Source: CAYLPJ01 sp964385465
Lineage (GTDB): Bacteria; Planctomycetota; Phycisphaerae; SM23-33
Assembly (NCBI GenBank): GCA_964385465.1
Contig: CAYLPJ010000085.1
Coordinates: 1 to 18,807, forward strand
DNA: 18,807 bases
Direction: 5' to 3'
Both the position numbers and the translations under genes were made by a program. Below, in pieces: positions 1 to 7,813 of the stretch. The notes under the pieces are model-generated. The model worked only from the letters and a program-made list of their open reading frames with translations. It did no database searches and was not told where the DNA came from. Numbering within the stretch: the first letter of the stretch is position 1; every line of letters starts with the position of its first letter.

Positions 1-12
1 CGCCGCCAAATG

Positions 13-278
13 TGGAGTGCGGCGGCAACGACGCCGCTTTTCTTCGCCAACGCCGACCGCTCACACACCGAGTGCGTCGCGGCAAGCGTGCCAACGTCGG
101 CCGCCGAGGCCGGCCCGCGCCCCGCTCGAAAGCGGCGTCGTTGCCGCCGCACTCCACAGGGCGCGACGCTGGATCTGGACGGCGACGGCCGGGGCGTGGC
201 TTTTCTTCGCCAACGCCGGCCGTCTACACACCGAGTGCGTCGCGGCAAGCGTGCCAACGTCGGCCGCCGGGGCCGGCC
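13..278. repeat. 163-bp palindromic repeat array, left flank (2 units)
   Basis: Two direct units lie 163 bp apart. Unit A spans 13-156 (144 bp) and has perfect 28-bp terminal inverted repeats at 13-40 and 129-156, whose outer bases read TGGAGTGCGGCGG and CCGCCGCACTCCA. Unit B shares the core (199-278 against 36-115, about 95% identical by eye), but its left arm has decayed to about 19 of 28 positions and no right arm is obvious. The same family recurs in the same orientation at 18468-18807. The frames that run through it are low-complexity Arg/Pro/Ala translations with no ribosome binding site, so I treat it as non-coding. It fills the space before the 3' end of the FG-GAP gene. It could be a non-autonomous mobile element or a REP-like structural repeat. 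Confidence 0.85.
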
Positions 279-307
279 ACGTCGGCCGATGCCCATACCC
301 CGGCGTG

Positions 308-1876
308 CTACGGTTCCCGGACCGTCACCACGCGGTCGGCGTCGAGGCCGCGCCGGCGGATCACGCCCTTGCCGTGGGGCAGTGTGACCTCCAGGTCCAC
401 CTTCGTCGCCTCCCCGAGGCCGAAGTGCACCTCCGCGGCGTGGCCGGTGCAGAAGCCCTCGCTGATGTGGACCTCGTCGACGCCGAGCAGGCTTTCGGCC
501 CGGCCGAGCCCGCCGGCGGCGTAGACCCGCACCTTCGAGCCGATGCCCATCCGGTTGACCGTCCGCCCGATCACGCGGACGCCCAGCCAGTGGCGTTTCG
601 GGCCGCGGTTGAGCATCAGCGTCGACGGGATGCTCTGGAACCAACTGCACATCATCACGTCGAGCCGCCCGTCGCGGTCGAAGTCGGCGACGGGCCCGAC
701 GGCGAAGTAGGCGTGGGCCTTGCGGATGTCCGGCACGTCGAACCGCACGGGCTTGCCCCGCCCGGCCGCGAGGTTGCGGCAGACCATCGGCTGGAGCCCG
801 CCGTCGGCCCGCATCGTCGCGGCGATGAGGATGTCCGGCCAGGCGTCGTTGTCGAAGTCCGCGATCTCGACGTGCGCGTGCTTGAGGTGCACGCGGTCGG
901 GGTTCCACTTGGGGAAGAGGTACTTCAGCCCGGCCGCCTCGGTCGCGTCCTTGAACCGCACCTGACCGCCGCTGCTGACGTTGAGGAACAGGTGCTGCCT
1001 GGCCGGCTGGTTGTGGTCCACGATCACCAGGTCCAGCCGCCCGTCACGGTTGACGTCGCCCATGGCGACGCCGCAGGGCGTGTCCTCCCGGCCGATCGGG
1101 TCGTACTGGATGTCCGCCGAGCGCCCCTCGACGTACCGGCCGCCCTTGGCGGACAGGAAGAAGCGGTTGGCCTGGCCGATGACGATGTCCGGGCGCGTGT
1201 CGCCGTTGAGGTCCGGCGTGAGCACGCCGAGGGCGGGCAGCTTCTCCGGCAGGCCGGCGCGGGCGGTGACGTCCTCGAACGCCAGCCCGCCGGTGTTGCG
1301 GTAGAGGCGCGTGGCCCCGCCGGTCCAGGAATCGACGGCGACGAGGAGGTCCAGCAGCCCGTCGCCGTCGTAATCGAGCACGCCGACGCTCCGCCCGCCG
1401 AGCGTCTCGCAGGCGGCGTTGCCGGCCGAGACGTCGCGGAACCGCCCCCCGCCGACGTTCTCGAACAGGGCGTTGGGGACGCGGAGGCCCTTTCGCTTGG
1501 AGTTGTTGGAGACGTACAGGTCGAGGTCGCCGTCGTTGTCGAGGTCCGCCAGGGCCGTCCCGCTCGTCCGCGCCTTCAGCGCCAGGGCGGGGGCGTCCGC
1601 CTCGGCATACGTGCCGTCCGCCCCCCCCGTCAGCAGCACGTTGAGCTTCGCCTTGCCGCGGGCGTACTTCTCGTCCGGGCGGTCGGCGAACCCGCCGACG
1701 TACACGTCGAGGTCGCCGTCGCCGTCGACGTCGCCGCAGGCGGCGCCGTGGCACATCTGGCTGGTCAGCGCCTCGGTGACGCCCGAAGCCTGCCCGGCGT
1801 CCTCGAAGCGCAGCTTCGGCCCGTCGCCCGCCGCCGCGGCCGACACGATCGCGATCGCTGTCAGGATGCTTCGCAC
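308..1876 (-). CDS. Secreted FG-GAP/VCBS repeat protein with C-terminal ASPIC/UnbV domain (CRTAC1-like)
   Basis: The 522-residue product has a short hydrophobic N-terminus ending in a run of Ala, consistent with export. Seven FG-GAP calcium-binding loops of the DxDxDG type are visible near residues 49-57, 111-119, 168-176, 222-230, 274-282, 340-348 and 398-406, for example DVDGDGDLD and DLDNDGDLD. They predict a seven-bladed propeller. Residues about 440-515 (NRMGIGSKVRVYAAGG, later HFGLGEA) match the ASPIC/UnbV domain that ends CRTAC1-like proteins. The GTG at 1876 is chosen because AAAGGTGATC, a good match to the anti-Shine-Dalgarno complement, precedes it. A GTG at 1885 would overlap the upstream stop as GTGA but has a poorly placed ribosome site. 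Either way it is translationally coupled to the propeller gene upstream. The role is probably extracellular binding or adhesion; the substrate is unknown. Confidence 0.9.
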   Translation of the reverse strand: MRSILTAIAIVSAAAAGDGPKLRFEDAGQASGVTEALTSQMCHGAACGDVDGDGDLDVYVGGFADRPDEKYARGKAKLNVLLTGGADGTYAEADAPALALKARTSGTALADLDNDGDLDLYVSNNSKRKGLRVPNALFENVGGGRFRDVSAGNAACETLGGRSVGVLDYDGDGLLDLLVAVDSWTGGATRLYRNTGGLAFEDVTARAGLPEKLPALGVLTPDLNGDTRPDIVIGQANRFFLSAKGGRYVEGRSADIQYDPIGREDTPCGVAMGDVNRDGRLDLVIVDHNQPARQHLFLNVSSGGQVRFKDATEAAGLKYLFPKWNPDRVHLKHAHVEIADFDNDAWPDILIAATMRADGGLQPMVCRNLAAGRGKPVRFDVPDIRKAHAYFAVGPVADFDRDGRLDVMMCSWFQSIPSTLMLNRGPKRHWLGVRVIGRTVNRMGIGSKVRVYAAGGLGRAESLLGVDEVHISEGFCTGHAAEVHFGLGEATKVDLEVTLPHGKGVIRRRGLDADRVVTVREP

Positions 1877-1881
1877 GTCGA

Positions 1882-3219
1882 TCACCTTTCCGATTCGGGG
1901 ATGTGGACCACCGTCAGCATGCAGGCGTCCCACGAGACCCGCCCGCGCTTGTCCCGCTCGAGTCCGCCGTTCCACGTGATGTACAGCTTCGAGCCGTCCG
2001 GCGAGACCGCCGTCGAGAACGTGCCCAGAACCATGTACCCCGTCGCCTTCTCCAACGCCGGGTGCAAGAACGCGATCACCTTCCGCCGACGCTCGCGGAC
2101 GTCGTACTGAACCACGGCCGCGCCGTCCACGGCGCTGCCGCCGTGGGCGCCGGGTACGTAATAGAGGTACCGCCCCGTGGGATCGACGTCGAGGCTGGTG
2201 ATGTAGGTCTTCTTCCCCACGGCCGCGGGGCCGAGGGTGCGGACCTTTTCGGTCCGCGTGTTCAGCCGGGAGAGGACGGCGTCGGGCCTGGTGGAGACGG
2301 CGTAGATGAAGCCGTCGCCGGTCTCCTTCGAGGCGGCGCGGATGCCCATCTCGATGCCCAGCTCCGCCGGGGGCTCGGCGGGGGTGGCGGGGTCGTAGCG
2401 GCGGAGCGTCCCGGCCAGGCCGGGCACGAAGTACACCCGCCCGGTCGAGCGGGCGAGCATCATGTACCGGCTGGGGCCGTCGTAGCCCTTGTACAGGAGC
2501 TTGCGCTTGCGGACGTCGAACGCGAAGAACATGTTCCGCTTGTCCTCGCGGTCGCCCGCCTGGGTCGCGCCGTAGAAAATCAGCCGCTCGGCATCGAGCA
2601 CGCTGCACGGGATGCACTGCTTGCCCACCGGCGCGTGCGAGACGACCTCCGTCTCGCCCGTCGCGGGGTTGTGGCGGAGGATCCAGTCGCCGGTGTAGTG
2701 GTATTCGTCGGTCGTCACCCGCGTCGAGCCGCGGTGGGTCGCGTAGTACAGCCAGCCGTCCGAGCCGAGGTCCACGCGGCTGTGGATCTTGCTCGGGGAG
2801 TACTGCCCCGCCGGGCGGTCGAGCGTCTTCTTCAGCGAGGTCAGCAGCCGCAGCGTCCGCCCCGCCGGGTCGTAGACGTAGACCATCGCGTCCCCCGCCG
2901 GGGCCTCGTGATCCCCGATGGCCGAGTAGTACGCACCCTCGACGGCCACGCCGTCGCCCCAGTTGGACCAGCACTTGGCCTGGTAGGTCTGGCCCGGGTA
3001 GTACATCGCATCGACGGTCGGCGCGGCCTTGGCGACGTCGACGCCGTCGGCGAGCGTCCCCGGCCGCGCCAGCAACTGCGCCCCGGCGATCGTCACCGCC
3101 TCCTTCCCGCCAGGCAGCTCGGGGGGATAGGCGACCTCCGCCCCCGCCCCCCCGGCCGTCATCAGCACGGCGGCCAGGGCCAGGCGGCGACACGTCGGAT
3201 ACCGGATTGCCTCGGACAT
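1882..3219 (-). CDS. Secreted beta-propeller-like protein of unknown function
   Basis: The product is 445 residues. An N-terminal signal peptide is likely (CRRLALAAVLMTAGGAGAEV, cleavage near residues 27-28). The mature part has repeated strand-turn segments that read like propeller blades, such as AMVYVYDPAGRTLRLL, SDGWLYYATHRGSTRV, GRVYFVPG, DGFIYAVSTRPDAVLSRL and TGRYLYYVPG. It resembles secreted propeller proteins found in planctomycetes, but I cannot name a family or reaction. The ATG at 3219 has AAAGGGAG about 6 bases upstream. The stop TGA lies just before the FG-GAP gene start, so the two genes form a coupled pair and probably act together outside the cytoplasm. The 329-bp space upstream shows no clear promoter. 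Confidence 0.85.
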   Translation of the reverse strand: MSEAIRYPTCRRLALAAVLMTAGGAGAEVAYPPELPGGKEAVTIAGAQLLARPGTLADGVDVAKAAPTVDAMYYPGQTYQAKCWSNWGDGVAVEGAYYSAIGDHEAPAGDAMVYVYDPAGRTLRLLTSLKKTLDRPAGQYSPSKIHSRVDLGSDGWLYYATHRGSTRVTTDEYHYTGDWILRHNPATGETEVVSHAPVGKQCIPCSVLDAERLIFYGATQAGDREDKRNMFFAFDVRKRKLLYKGYDGPSRYMMLARSTGRVYFVPGLAGTLRRYDPATPAEPPAELGIEMGIRAASKETGDGFIYAVSTRPDAVLSRLNTRTEKVRTLGPAAVGKKTYITSLDVDPTGRYLYYVPGAHGGSAVDGAAVVQYDVRERRRKVIAFLHPALEKATGYMVLGTFSTAVSPDGSKLYITWNGGLERDKRGRVSWDACMLTVVHIPESER

Positions 3220-3548
3220 GGTGCTCCCTTTCCTGCCGGGGACGCGGGCTCTTCTCTCGGCCTGTTGGTCTTTAACCCCGAACCCCCATGTCGCGGTCGG
3301 GCGTGACGGCTGGCCCCCTGTGCCTGCCCCTCCTGCGCCTGGCGGATGACGCGGCCGCCGATGCAGCGGCGAACGGGGATCGGGCCCGTCGTGACGTCGA
3401 GGAAGTCTTCGGGCGGACGGGTGTCCCGGGAGCCCCCGCGGCGTCGGGAACGCCGTGGCGCGCCGTGGCAGTGGGGACGCAGCGCCCAGGCCCGTAGGAC
3501 CTTGGCGGGCCCCGCTCTTGTGGCTGGTCGTCCGGCGTGTCGGGCGGG
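3220..3548. other. Intergenic spacer with no recognised gene
   Basis: This 329-bp gap lies between two minus-strand genes. Open frames cross it on both strands, but their translations are Arg/Pro/Ala-rich and have no recognisable motif. Apart from the ribosome binding site of the downstream propeller gene next to 3219, I see no convincing promoter, tRNA or terminator. A weak GC hairpin (GGCGT/ACGCC arms near 3440-3455) could aid transcript ending after the PEP-CTERM gene. Confidence 0.5.
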
Positions 3549-4442
3549 TCAGCGCCGCCTGCGGCGCCCGAGGGCGACCAGGGCGCCGGCGGCGAGCAGG
3601 CCGAGCGTCGCCGGCTCGGGCAGTTCGCTCAGGCTGTTCTGACTGAGCCATGCGACCTCGTCGGCGCTCAGTGCGTCGGTCCAGACGGCCACCTCGTCCA
3701 CATAGCCGTCCCAGTCGCTCTTGCCCCCGTCGCCCACGAAGAAGTGCGTCGTCTCGTCGACCAGCCCGCTGGTCTCGGGCATCGAGCGGATGGGGCTGTC
3801 CTCCACGCCGTCCAGGTAGATCCGAAACCAGCTGTCGTCGCCGTCGCTGGTGTTCGCGTCGCCCTGCCAGACCAGCACCACGTGCTGCCAGGCGGTCGTC
3901 TGGACGTTCGTGGCCGAGGAGTACTGGTTGTCGGCCTGGTCGTAACGCGGCTTGCCGTCGTCCCACTGCTGGCTGTCGGTGGTGGTGATGGCGGCCTTGA
4001 TGATGTTCGGGTCGTCGTTGTGGGCCCAGTCCTTCGAGTCGTAGCGCATGCCCCATTCGTCACTGCCGCTGGGATCCCGCAGGCAGAAGAAGCCGGCGTC
4101 GGCGACGGCGCTGTTGGATTTGATCCACATCGACACGGTCAGGGCGGCCGCGCCCTCGTAGGCCCCGCCGAGGTCCGTGCTGAAGTTGACCCGCGAGGTA
4201 TGGACCTTGTCCCCACCCGTGCCGCCCACGTTCACCGCGTAATTGCCCGCGTAACTGAACGGGGTGGTCGCGGCATCATAGGCCGCCGACCCCTCCAGCG
4301 AGCCGTTGGCGGCGCTGCCGGCGAACGGCGTGAGATCGTTGTCGAACAGCCAGGCGTCGTTGGGCGCCCCCGGCTGGACCGGTGCGGCGCACAGTACGGC
4401 TGCGCCGAGCACAAACGCCAAAGCAAAAGCCGTGCGAGACAT
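3549..4442 (-). CDS. LamG-like PEP-CTERM sorting domain protein
   Basis: The 297-residue product has a clear signal peptide (MSRTAFALAFVLGAAVLCAA). A jelly-roll LamG/concanavalin-like region covers about residues 45-265, with typical strands such as LTVSMWIKS, WQHVVLVWQG, FRIYLDGVED and VDEVAVWTDALSADEV. The C-terminus is a textbook PEP-CTERM signal: PEP followed by a hydrophobic helix (ATLGLLAAGALVALG) and an Arg-only tail. Such proteins are processed by an exosortase, which is not in this window, and end up surface-associated or in exopolysaccharide. The ATG at 4442 has AGGGAG 7 bases upstream. A long leader of about 120 nt and a sigma70-type promoter at 4569-4596 indicate independent transcription. 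LamG domains often bind carbohydrate; the ligand is unknown. Confidence 0.92.
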   Translation of the reverse strand: MSRTAFALAFVLGAAVLCAAPVQPGAPNDAWLFDNDLTPFAGSAANGSLEGSAAYDAATTPFSYAGNYAVNVGGTGGDKVHTSRVNFSTDLGGAYEGAAALTVSMWIKSNSAVADAGFFCLRDPSGSDEWGMRYDSKDWAHNDDPNIIKAAITTTDSQQWDDGKPRYDQADNQYSSATNVQTTAWQHVVLVWQGDANTSDGDDSWFRIYLDGVEDSPIRSMPETSGLVDETTHFFVGDGGKSDWDGYVDEVAVWTDALSADEVAWLSQNSLSELPEPATLGLLAAGALVALGRRRRR

Positions 4443-4568
4443 GTCTCCGCTCCCTTCCTTGACCTCCGCGAGCAGCGATCCGCTTGGCGAAACTCCTCGC
4501 TTCGTCGTCGACCGAACCCCGTCGACCCACCGAAATGCGCTCTCACGATCGGGTCTGAACTGATTCTT

Positions 4569-4596
4569 AATGTACCACGGATCCGTGAGTTGTCAA
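4569..4596 (-). promoter_or_regulatory. Sigma70-type promoter of the PEP-CTERM gene
   Basis: On the minus strand a perfect -35 TTGACA (4591-4596) is followed after 16 bases by TACATT (4569-4574). It is the most AT-rich point between the restriction-modification gene and the PEP-CTERM gene and points toward the latter. The predicted leader is about 120 nt. The spacer contains a 12-bp perfect palindrome. Confidence 0.65.
4576..4587. promoter_or_regulatory. 12-bp perfect palindrome in promoter spacer, possible operator
   Basis: CACGGATCCGTG is a perfect palindrome lying between the -35 and -10 boxes of the PEP-CTERM promoter. A dimeric repressor or a MerR-type activator commonly binds at this place. 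No regulator gene is adjacent, so the assignment is inferred from position only. Confidence 0.4.
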
Positions 4597-4674
4597 GCTG
4601 CAAACCGAGGGTCGCCCGATGCCCTTGCCCGACCACGCCGCGGGACGATCTGGCACGCATCGTACTGCCCCCTC

Positions 4675-7600
4675 CTACGCCCTCTCCCCGTTCAACCGCA
4701 GCAGGTCGGCCAGGACGGCGCGGTCGGCGTCGGCGCGCGCGGCGTCGCCCTCGGCGGCCGGGCGGGCGGCGCCGGCTTCGAACCAGGCCTCGGCGAAGCC
4801 CTCCTCCCAGGCGCCTTCGGGGTCGACCGCCCGGTAGGCCGCAAGGACCGCGCGGTCGAGGTCCCGGTGGGCCAGCTTCAGCCACGTCGGGCGCTCGTTG
4901 TAGAGGTTCGTCAGCGTCCGCCGGCGAAGGTTCTCGTCCGCGGCCGCCATCGCGTCGATGGCCGACTGGCGGATCAGCGGCCGCGCCCCGGCCGGCACGT
5001 CGGCGAAGTCGTCGGCGGCGTCGACGTTCCGCTCGATGGGCGCCAGCCACTGCGGGGGGTTCAGCCAGCGGCGTCGCTGCTCGTCGAGCCTGGCGGCGGC
5101 GGCGGCGATCGCCTGGACGAGCGGCTCGCCCTCCGGCTCCGCCCCCGGCGCCCAGGGCAGCGGAAACGTCTCGAAGCACGTCGTCGGCGTGTAGCGCGGC
5201 CGCGTCTCCAACTGCGTCCCCTGCCTCAGTGCCCACAACTCATGCACCGAACTGTGCAGCACGCCGAAGAAGTAGTCGTCCGAGCGGGCGAAGACGATCA
5301 ACTGGTGGTCGGGCAAAGCTGTGCCGTCGAGGAACACGAACAGGCGGTGCTTCGTGACGTTCGGGGTGACCACGAATCCCACAACGGGCAGGGCAGCGCG
5401 CATGGCGGGGCGTGGCTCCACGTGCAGCCACCAGTTCTCGGCGTACGCCTTTCGCCGGTTGTTGATGCGGACGGGCTTGACGTTCTCCTCCAGGTACGTG
5501 AAGGGCGCCTCGTAACCGGCGGCCTGCTCCTGCGGGGCATCGCAACCGTAGTCGATGATCCACATTCCACGAGGGCGCTTGGTGATATCCCTTCCATTCA
5601 CCCAGGGCCGAAGAACTTCCGCGCTGGACCGCCCATTGGGGTTGGGCTGGGGGAGCATGGCACGGGCAGTGGCCCATGGGATGTCGAATCCTCCGCCCTT
5701 CGTGTCGCCCATGAACGCGATGCCTTTGTTCTCATCAAGTCGCTTGGCCTCGCTCAGCGGAACATCGCCGGTGAGGTCGTCGTTGACCTGCTCCCCGGGC
5801 TTCCCATCCAGCACGCGCTCGCTTTCGCTGCCGTCGTCGAAGCCGACGATGGAGACGTGCACGGCCGCGCCGTCGAGGATCCAAGGGCGGTCCGACCAAG
5901 CCATGAAGATGTCGCCGGTGTCCTTGATCCTTCGGAGGACTTCGCGGTTGGCGCCGCCGCGGATGCCCTGGGTGGCCAGCAGGCCGGCTCGCGTGCCCTC
6001 GCGGCGCCGGATCGCCCGCCGTGCGAGCTCGAACCAGTAGCAGCACAGGTCGGAGGTGTTCGGCAGGTCGTAGGCGGCGTACAGGGCGGCGATGTAGTCG
6101 TCCTCCATCTCGTACTGCCGGAACAGTTTCGAGCCCAGAAACGGCGGGTTGCCGATGATGAAGTCCGCCTCGGGCCAGTCGGCGGGGGCGGGGTGTTCGG
6201 GGTCGGCGCGGTCGAGGATGGCGTCGCGGTTCTCGATGGTCTGGAGCGGCTCGAGGATCGGGTCCCGCGGGGCGTTGAAGCCGTTGTCCCGCATCCACTG
6301 GAGGTAGCCGATCCAGATCACCACCTGCGCCAGCTCGGCCGCGTAGGGGTTGATCTCGATCCCGGCAAGCTGGGTGGGCCGGACGGTGGGAAAGAGCCCG
6401 ACGGCGACGTCCGGGCGGGCGCCGAAGGTGATGACCTCCTTCTCGAGATCCAGCAGCTCCTGGATGGCGACATAGAGGAAGTTCCCGCTGCCGCAGGCGG
6501 GGTCGAGGATCTTCAGCTCGGCGAGGTCGTCGAGGAACGCCCGCAGCAGCCGCTCGATCTCGGCGTTGGCCTTGCGCTTGGTGGCGGCGGTCTTCGCCCT
6601 GGCGCGGCGGGTGAGCTGGGTGTCCACCTCGGCCTGCACGTCCTGCCACCGCCGCCGCAGCGGCGCGAGCACCACCGGCTCGACGACCAGCAGGATGTCC
6701 TCGCGGCTGGTGTAGTGGGCGCCGATCTGGGCCCGTTTGGACGGGTCGAGGGACCGCTCGAAGAGCGTGCCGAAGATCGACGGCGCGACCGACGACCAGT
6801 CCTGCTTGGCGGCCGCGAGCATCTCGCCGACCTCCGGCCCGGAAAGCTTCAGCGCGGGCGTGTCGTCGAAGAACCCGCCGTTGAAGTGCGGGATCCGCTC
6901 GGTGCCGAAAGGCCCGCCGGTCCGCATGCTGGCGAAGAGGCCGGTCAGCAGTCCGGGCAGTGCGGCGGGCTCGTCCTTCCACTCGTCGAGCAGGCGGGTG
7001 AAGAGCCCTCGGGGCAGCAGCTCGACGTCCTCGGCGAAGAGGCAGAACATGCACTTCATGAGGAAGTGAGCGGCCTCGTGTGCGTCGTGGCCTCTCGCCT
7101 GGAGCCCGGAGGAGATGGCGGCGAAGCGGTCGGCGACCTCGCGGGTGATGGCCTCGGGGGTGACGTCGGGCTTCAGCGAGGCCGGGTCGGTGAAGACGCG
7201 GCGAAGCAGGCCGAGGCGCTCGGGGCGGTCGAGCTCGTCGAGGGAGACGGCGTAGACCTTCTTGGCCGTGCCGGTGAAGTTGGTATGGACCTCGGTTCGG
7301 GCGATGTCGCTGACGACCAGCAGCGGGGGGTTTTCGAGGGCCTCGCGGTACTGGCAGAGCTGGCGGTAGGCCTCGGTGAGGTCGGCGTACTTGCCCTTCC
7401 GCTTGTACTCCCAGGCGAACTTGCCCCGCCACCAGACGTCGGCGAAGCCGCCGGCGCCGCGGCTGCCCCGACTGGCCGGGGCGGTGACGGCGACGCCCTT
7501 CTCGAAGGTGTACTCGGCGCCGGTGGCGTCGTGCTCGGCCGGGGTCGGCTGGCCGAGGAGGCGGCAGAGGTCGAGGAAGTGCTCCTGGCTGGCCGCCCGC

Positions 7601-7677
7601 TCGGAGAGTTCCGCCCGCCGCCACTTGGCGATGAACCCCGCCGGCGTGAGCCGGCCCTTGTCGCCGTGCGTTGTCAT
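4675..7677 (-). CDS. MmeI-like Type IIL/IIG restriction-modification enzyme (fused endonuclease and N6-adenine methyltransferase)
   Basis: A single 1000-residue protein, about the usual size for this family. Near the N-terminus D80-x9-E90-Y-K92 fits the PD-(D/E)xK-type nuclease motif of MmeI-like enzymes. A helical linker follows. The methyltransferase has the SAM-binding motif DPACGSGNF at 392-400 and the catalytic NPPF at 510-513, the gamma-class N6-adenine type. Residues about 620-840 should be the target-recognition domain and the rest a C-terminal helical region. All key residues are present, so the enzyme looks active for both cutting and methylation. No separate specificity, helicase or methylase gene is next to it, which fits a stand-alone system. 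The ATG at 7677 has no Shine-Dalgarno, but TATCAT lies 8 bases upstream, so the transcript may be leaderless. A methyltransferase-only role is the alternative. Confidence 0.92.
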   Translation of the reverse strand: MTTHGDKGRLTPAGFIAKWRRAELSERAASQEHFLDLCRLLGQPTPAEHDATGAEYTFEKGVAVTAPASRGSRGAGGFADVWWRGKFAWEYKRKGKYADLTEAYRQLCQYREALENPPLLVVSDIARTEVHTNFTGTAKKVYAVSLDELDRPERLGLLRRVFTDPASLKPDVTPEAITREVADRFAAISSGLQARGHDAHEAAHFLMKCMFCLFAEDVELLPRGLFTRLLDEWKDEPAALPGLLTGLFASMRTGGPFGTERIPHFNGGFFDDTPALKLSGPEVGEMLAAAKQDWSSVAPSIFGTLFERSLDPSKRAQIGAHYTSREDILLVVEPVVLAPLRRRWQDVQAEVDTQLTRRARAKTAATKRKANAEIERLLRAFLDDLAELKILDPACGSGNFLYVAIQELLDLEKEVITFGARPDVAVGLFPTVRPTQLAGIEINPYAAELAQVVIWIGYLQWMRDNGFNAPRDPILEPLQTIENRDAILDRADPEHPAPADWPEADFIIGNPPFLGSKLFRQYEMEDDYIAALYAAYDLPNTSDLCCYWFELARRAIRRREGTRAGLLATQGIRGGANREVLRRIKDTGDIFMAWSDRPWILDGAAVHVSIVGFDDGSESERVLDGKPGEQVNDDLTGDVPLSEAKRLDENKGIAFMGDTKGGGFDIPWATARAMLPQPNPNGRSSAEVLRPWVNGRDITKRPRGMWIIDYGCDAPQEQAAGYEAPFTYLEENVKPVRINNRRKAYAENWWLHVEPRPAMRAALPVVGFVVTPNVTKHRLFVFLDGTALPDHQLIVFARSDDYFFGVLHSSVHELWALRQGTQLETRPRYTPTTCFETFPLPWAPGAEPEGEPLVQAIAAAAARLDEQRRRWLNPPQWLAPIERNVDAADDFADVPAGARPLIRQSAIDAMAAADENLRRRTLTNLYNERPTWLKLAHRDLDRAVLAAYRAVDPEGAWEEGFAEAWFEAGAARPAAEGDAARADADRAVLADLLRLNGERA

Positions 7678-7743
7678 GGCAGGGGATGATACGGAGGCGG
7701 GGTCGCGGATGGAAGCCCCGAGCGGGTTGGCGGCGCGAACGCG

Positions 7744-7780
7744 CGGCCGGCCTCGGTGGCAGTCGGGCCGAGGCCGGCCG
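7744..7780 (-). terminator. GC hairpin, putative terminator of the calpain-like protease gene
   Basis: A perfect 13-bp stem (7744-7756 with 7768-7780, core GGCCGGCCTCGG/CCGAGGCCGGCC) encloses an 11-nt loop and begins about 34 nt past the protease stop codon. No U-tract follows, as is common in very GC-rich genomes, so it may stall polymerase or protect the mRNA end rather than act as a classical intrinsic terminator. Confidence 0.6.
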
Positions 7781-7813
7781 GCGCGGGAGTGGGCGTGGGA
7801 TGTCGGGGCGTGG

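Noticed and set aside
165..200. A short plus-strand frame reading LDLDGDG that resembles an FG-GAP loop
   Set aside because: It is too short, lies within the decayed arm of repeat unit B and has no surrounding propeller sequence.
17..2110. A 697-residue open frame on the plus strand
   Set aside because: It runs through the 163-bp repeats and then antisense to the FG-GAP gene. The composition is typical of a shadow frame.
308..3193. An apparent 961-residue minus-strand protein joining the propeller region and the FG-GAP protein
   Set aside because: Its first half is a frame-shifted, Arg-rich reading of the propeller gene. The FG-GAP protein has its own start with a good ribosome site and signal sequence.
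4675..7677. A DISARM or BREX methylase component
   Set aside because: No helicase, phospholipase-D, DUF1998 or other partner genes adjoin it. The intact nuclease motif favours a self-contained restriction enzyme.
4570..7689. A 1039-residue open frame on the plus strand
   Set aside because: It is the antisense shadow of the MmeI-like gene and has no recognisable domain or ribosome binding site.
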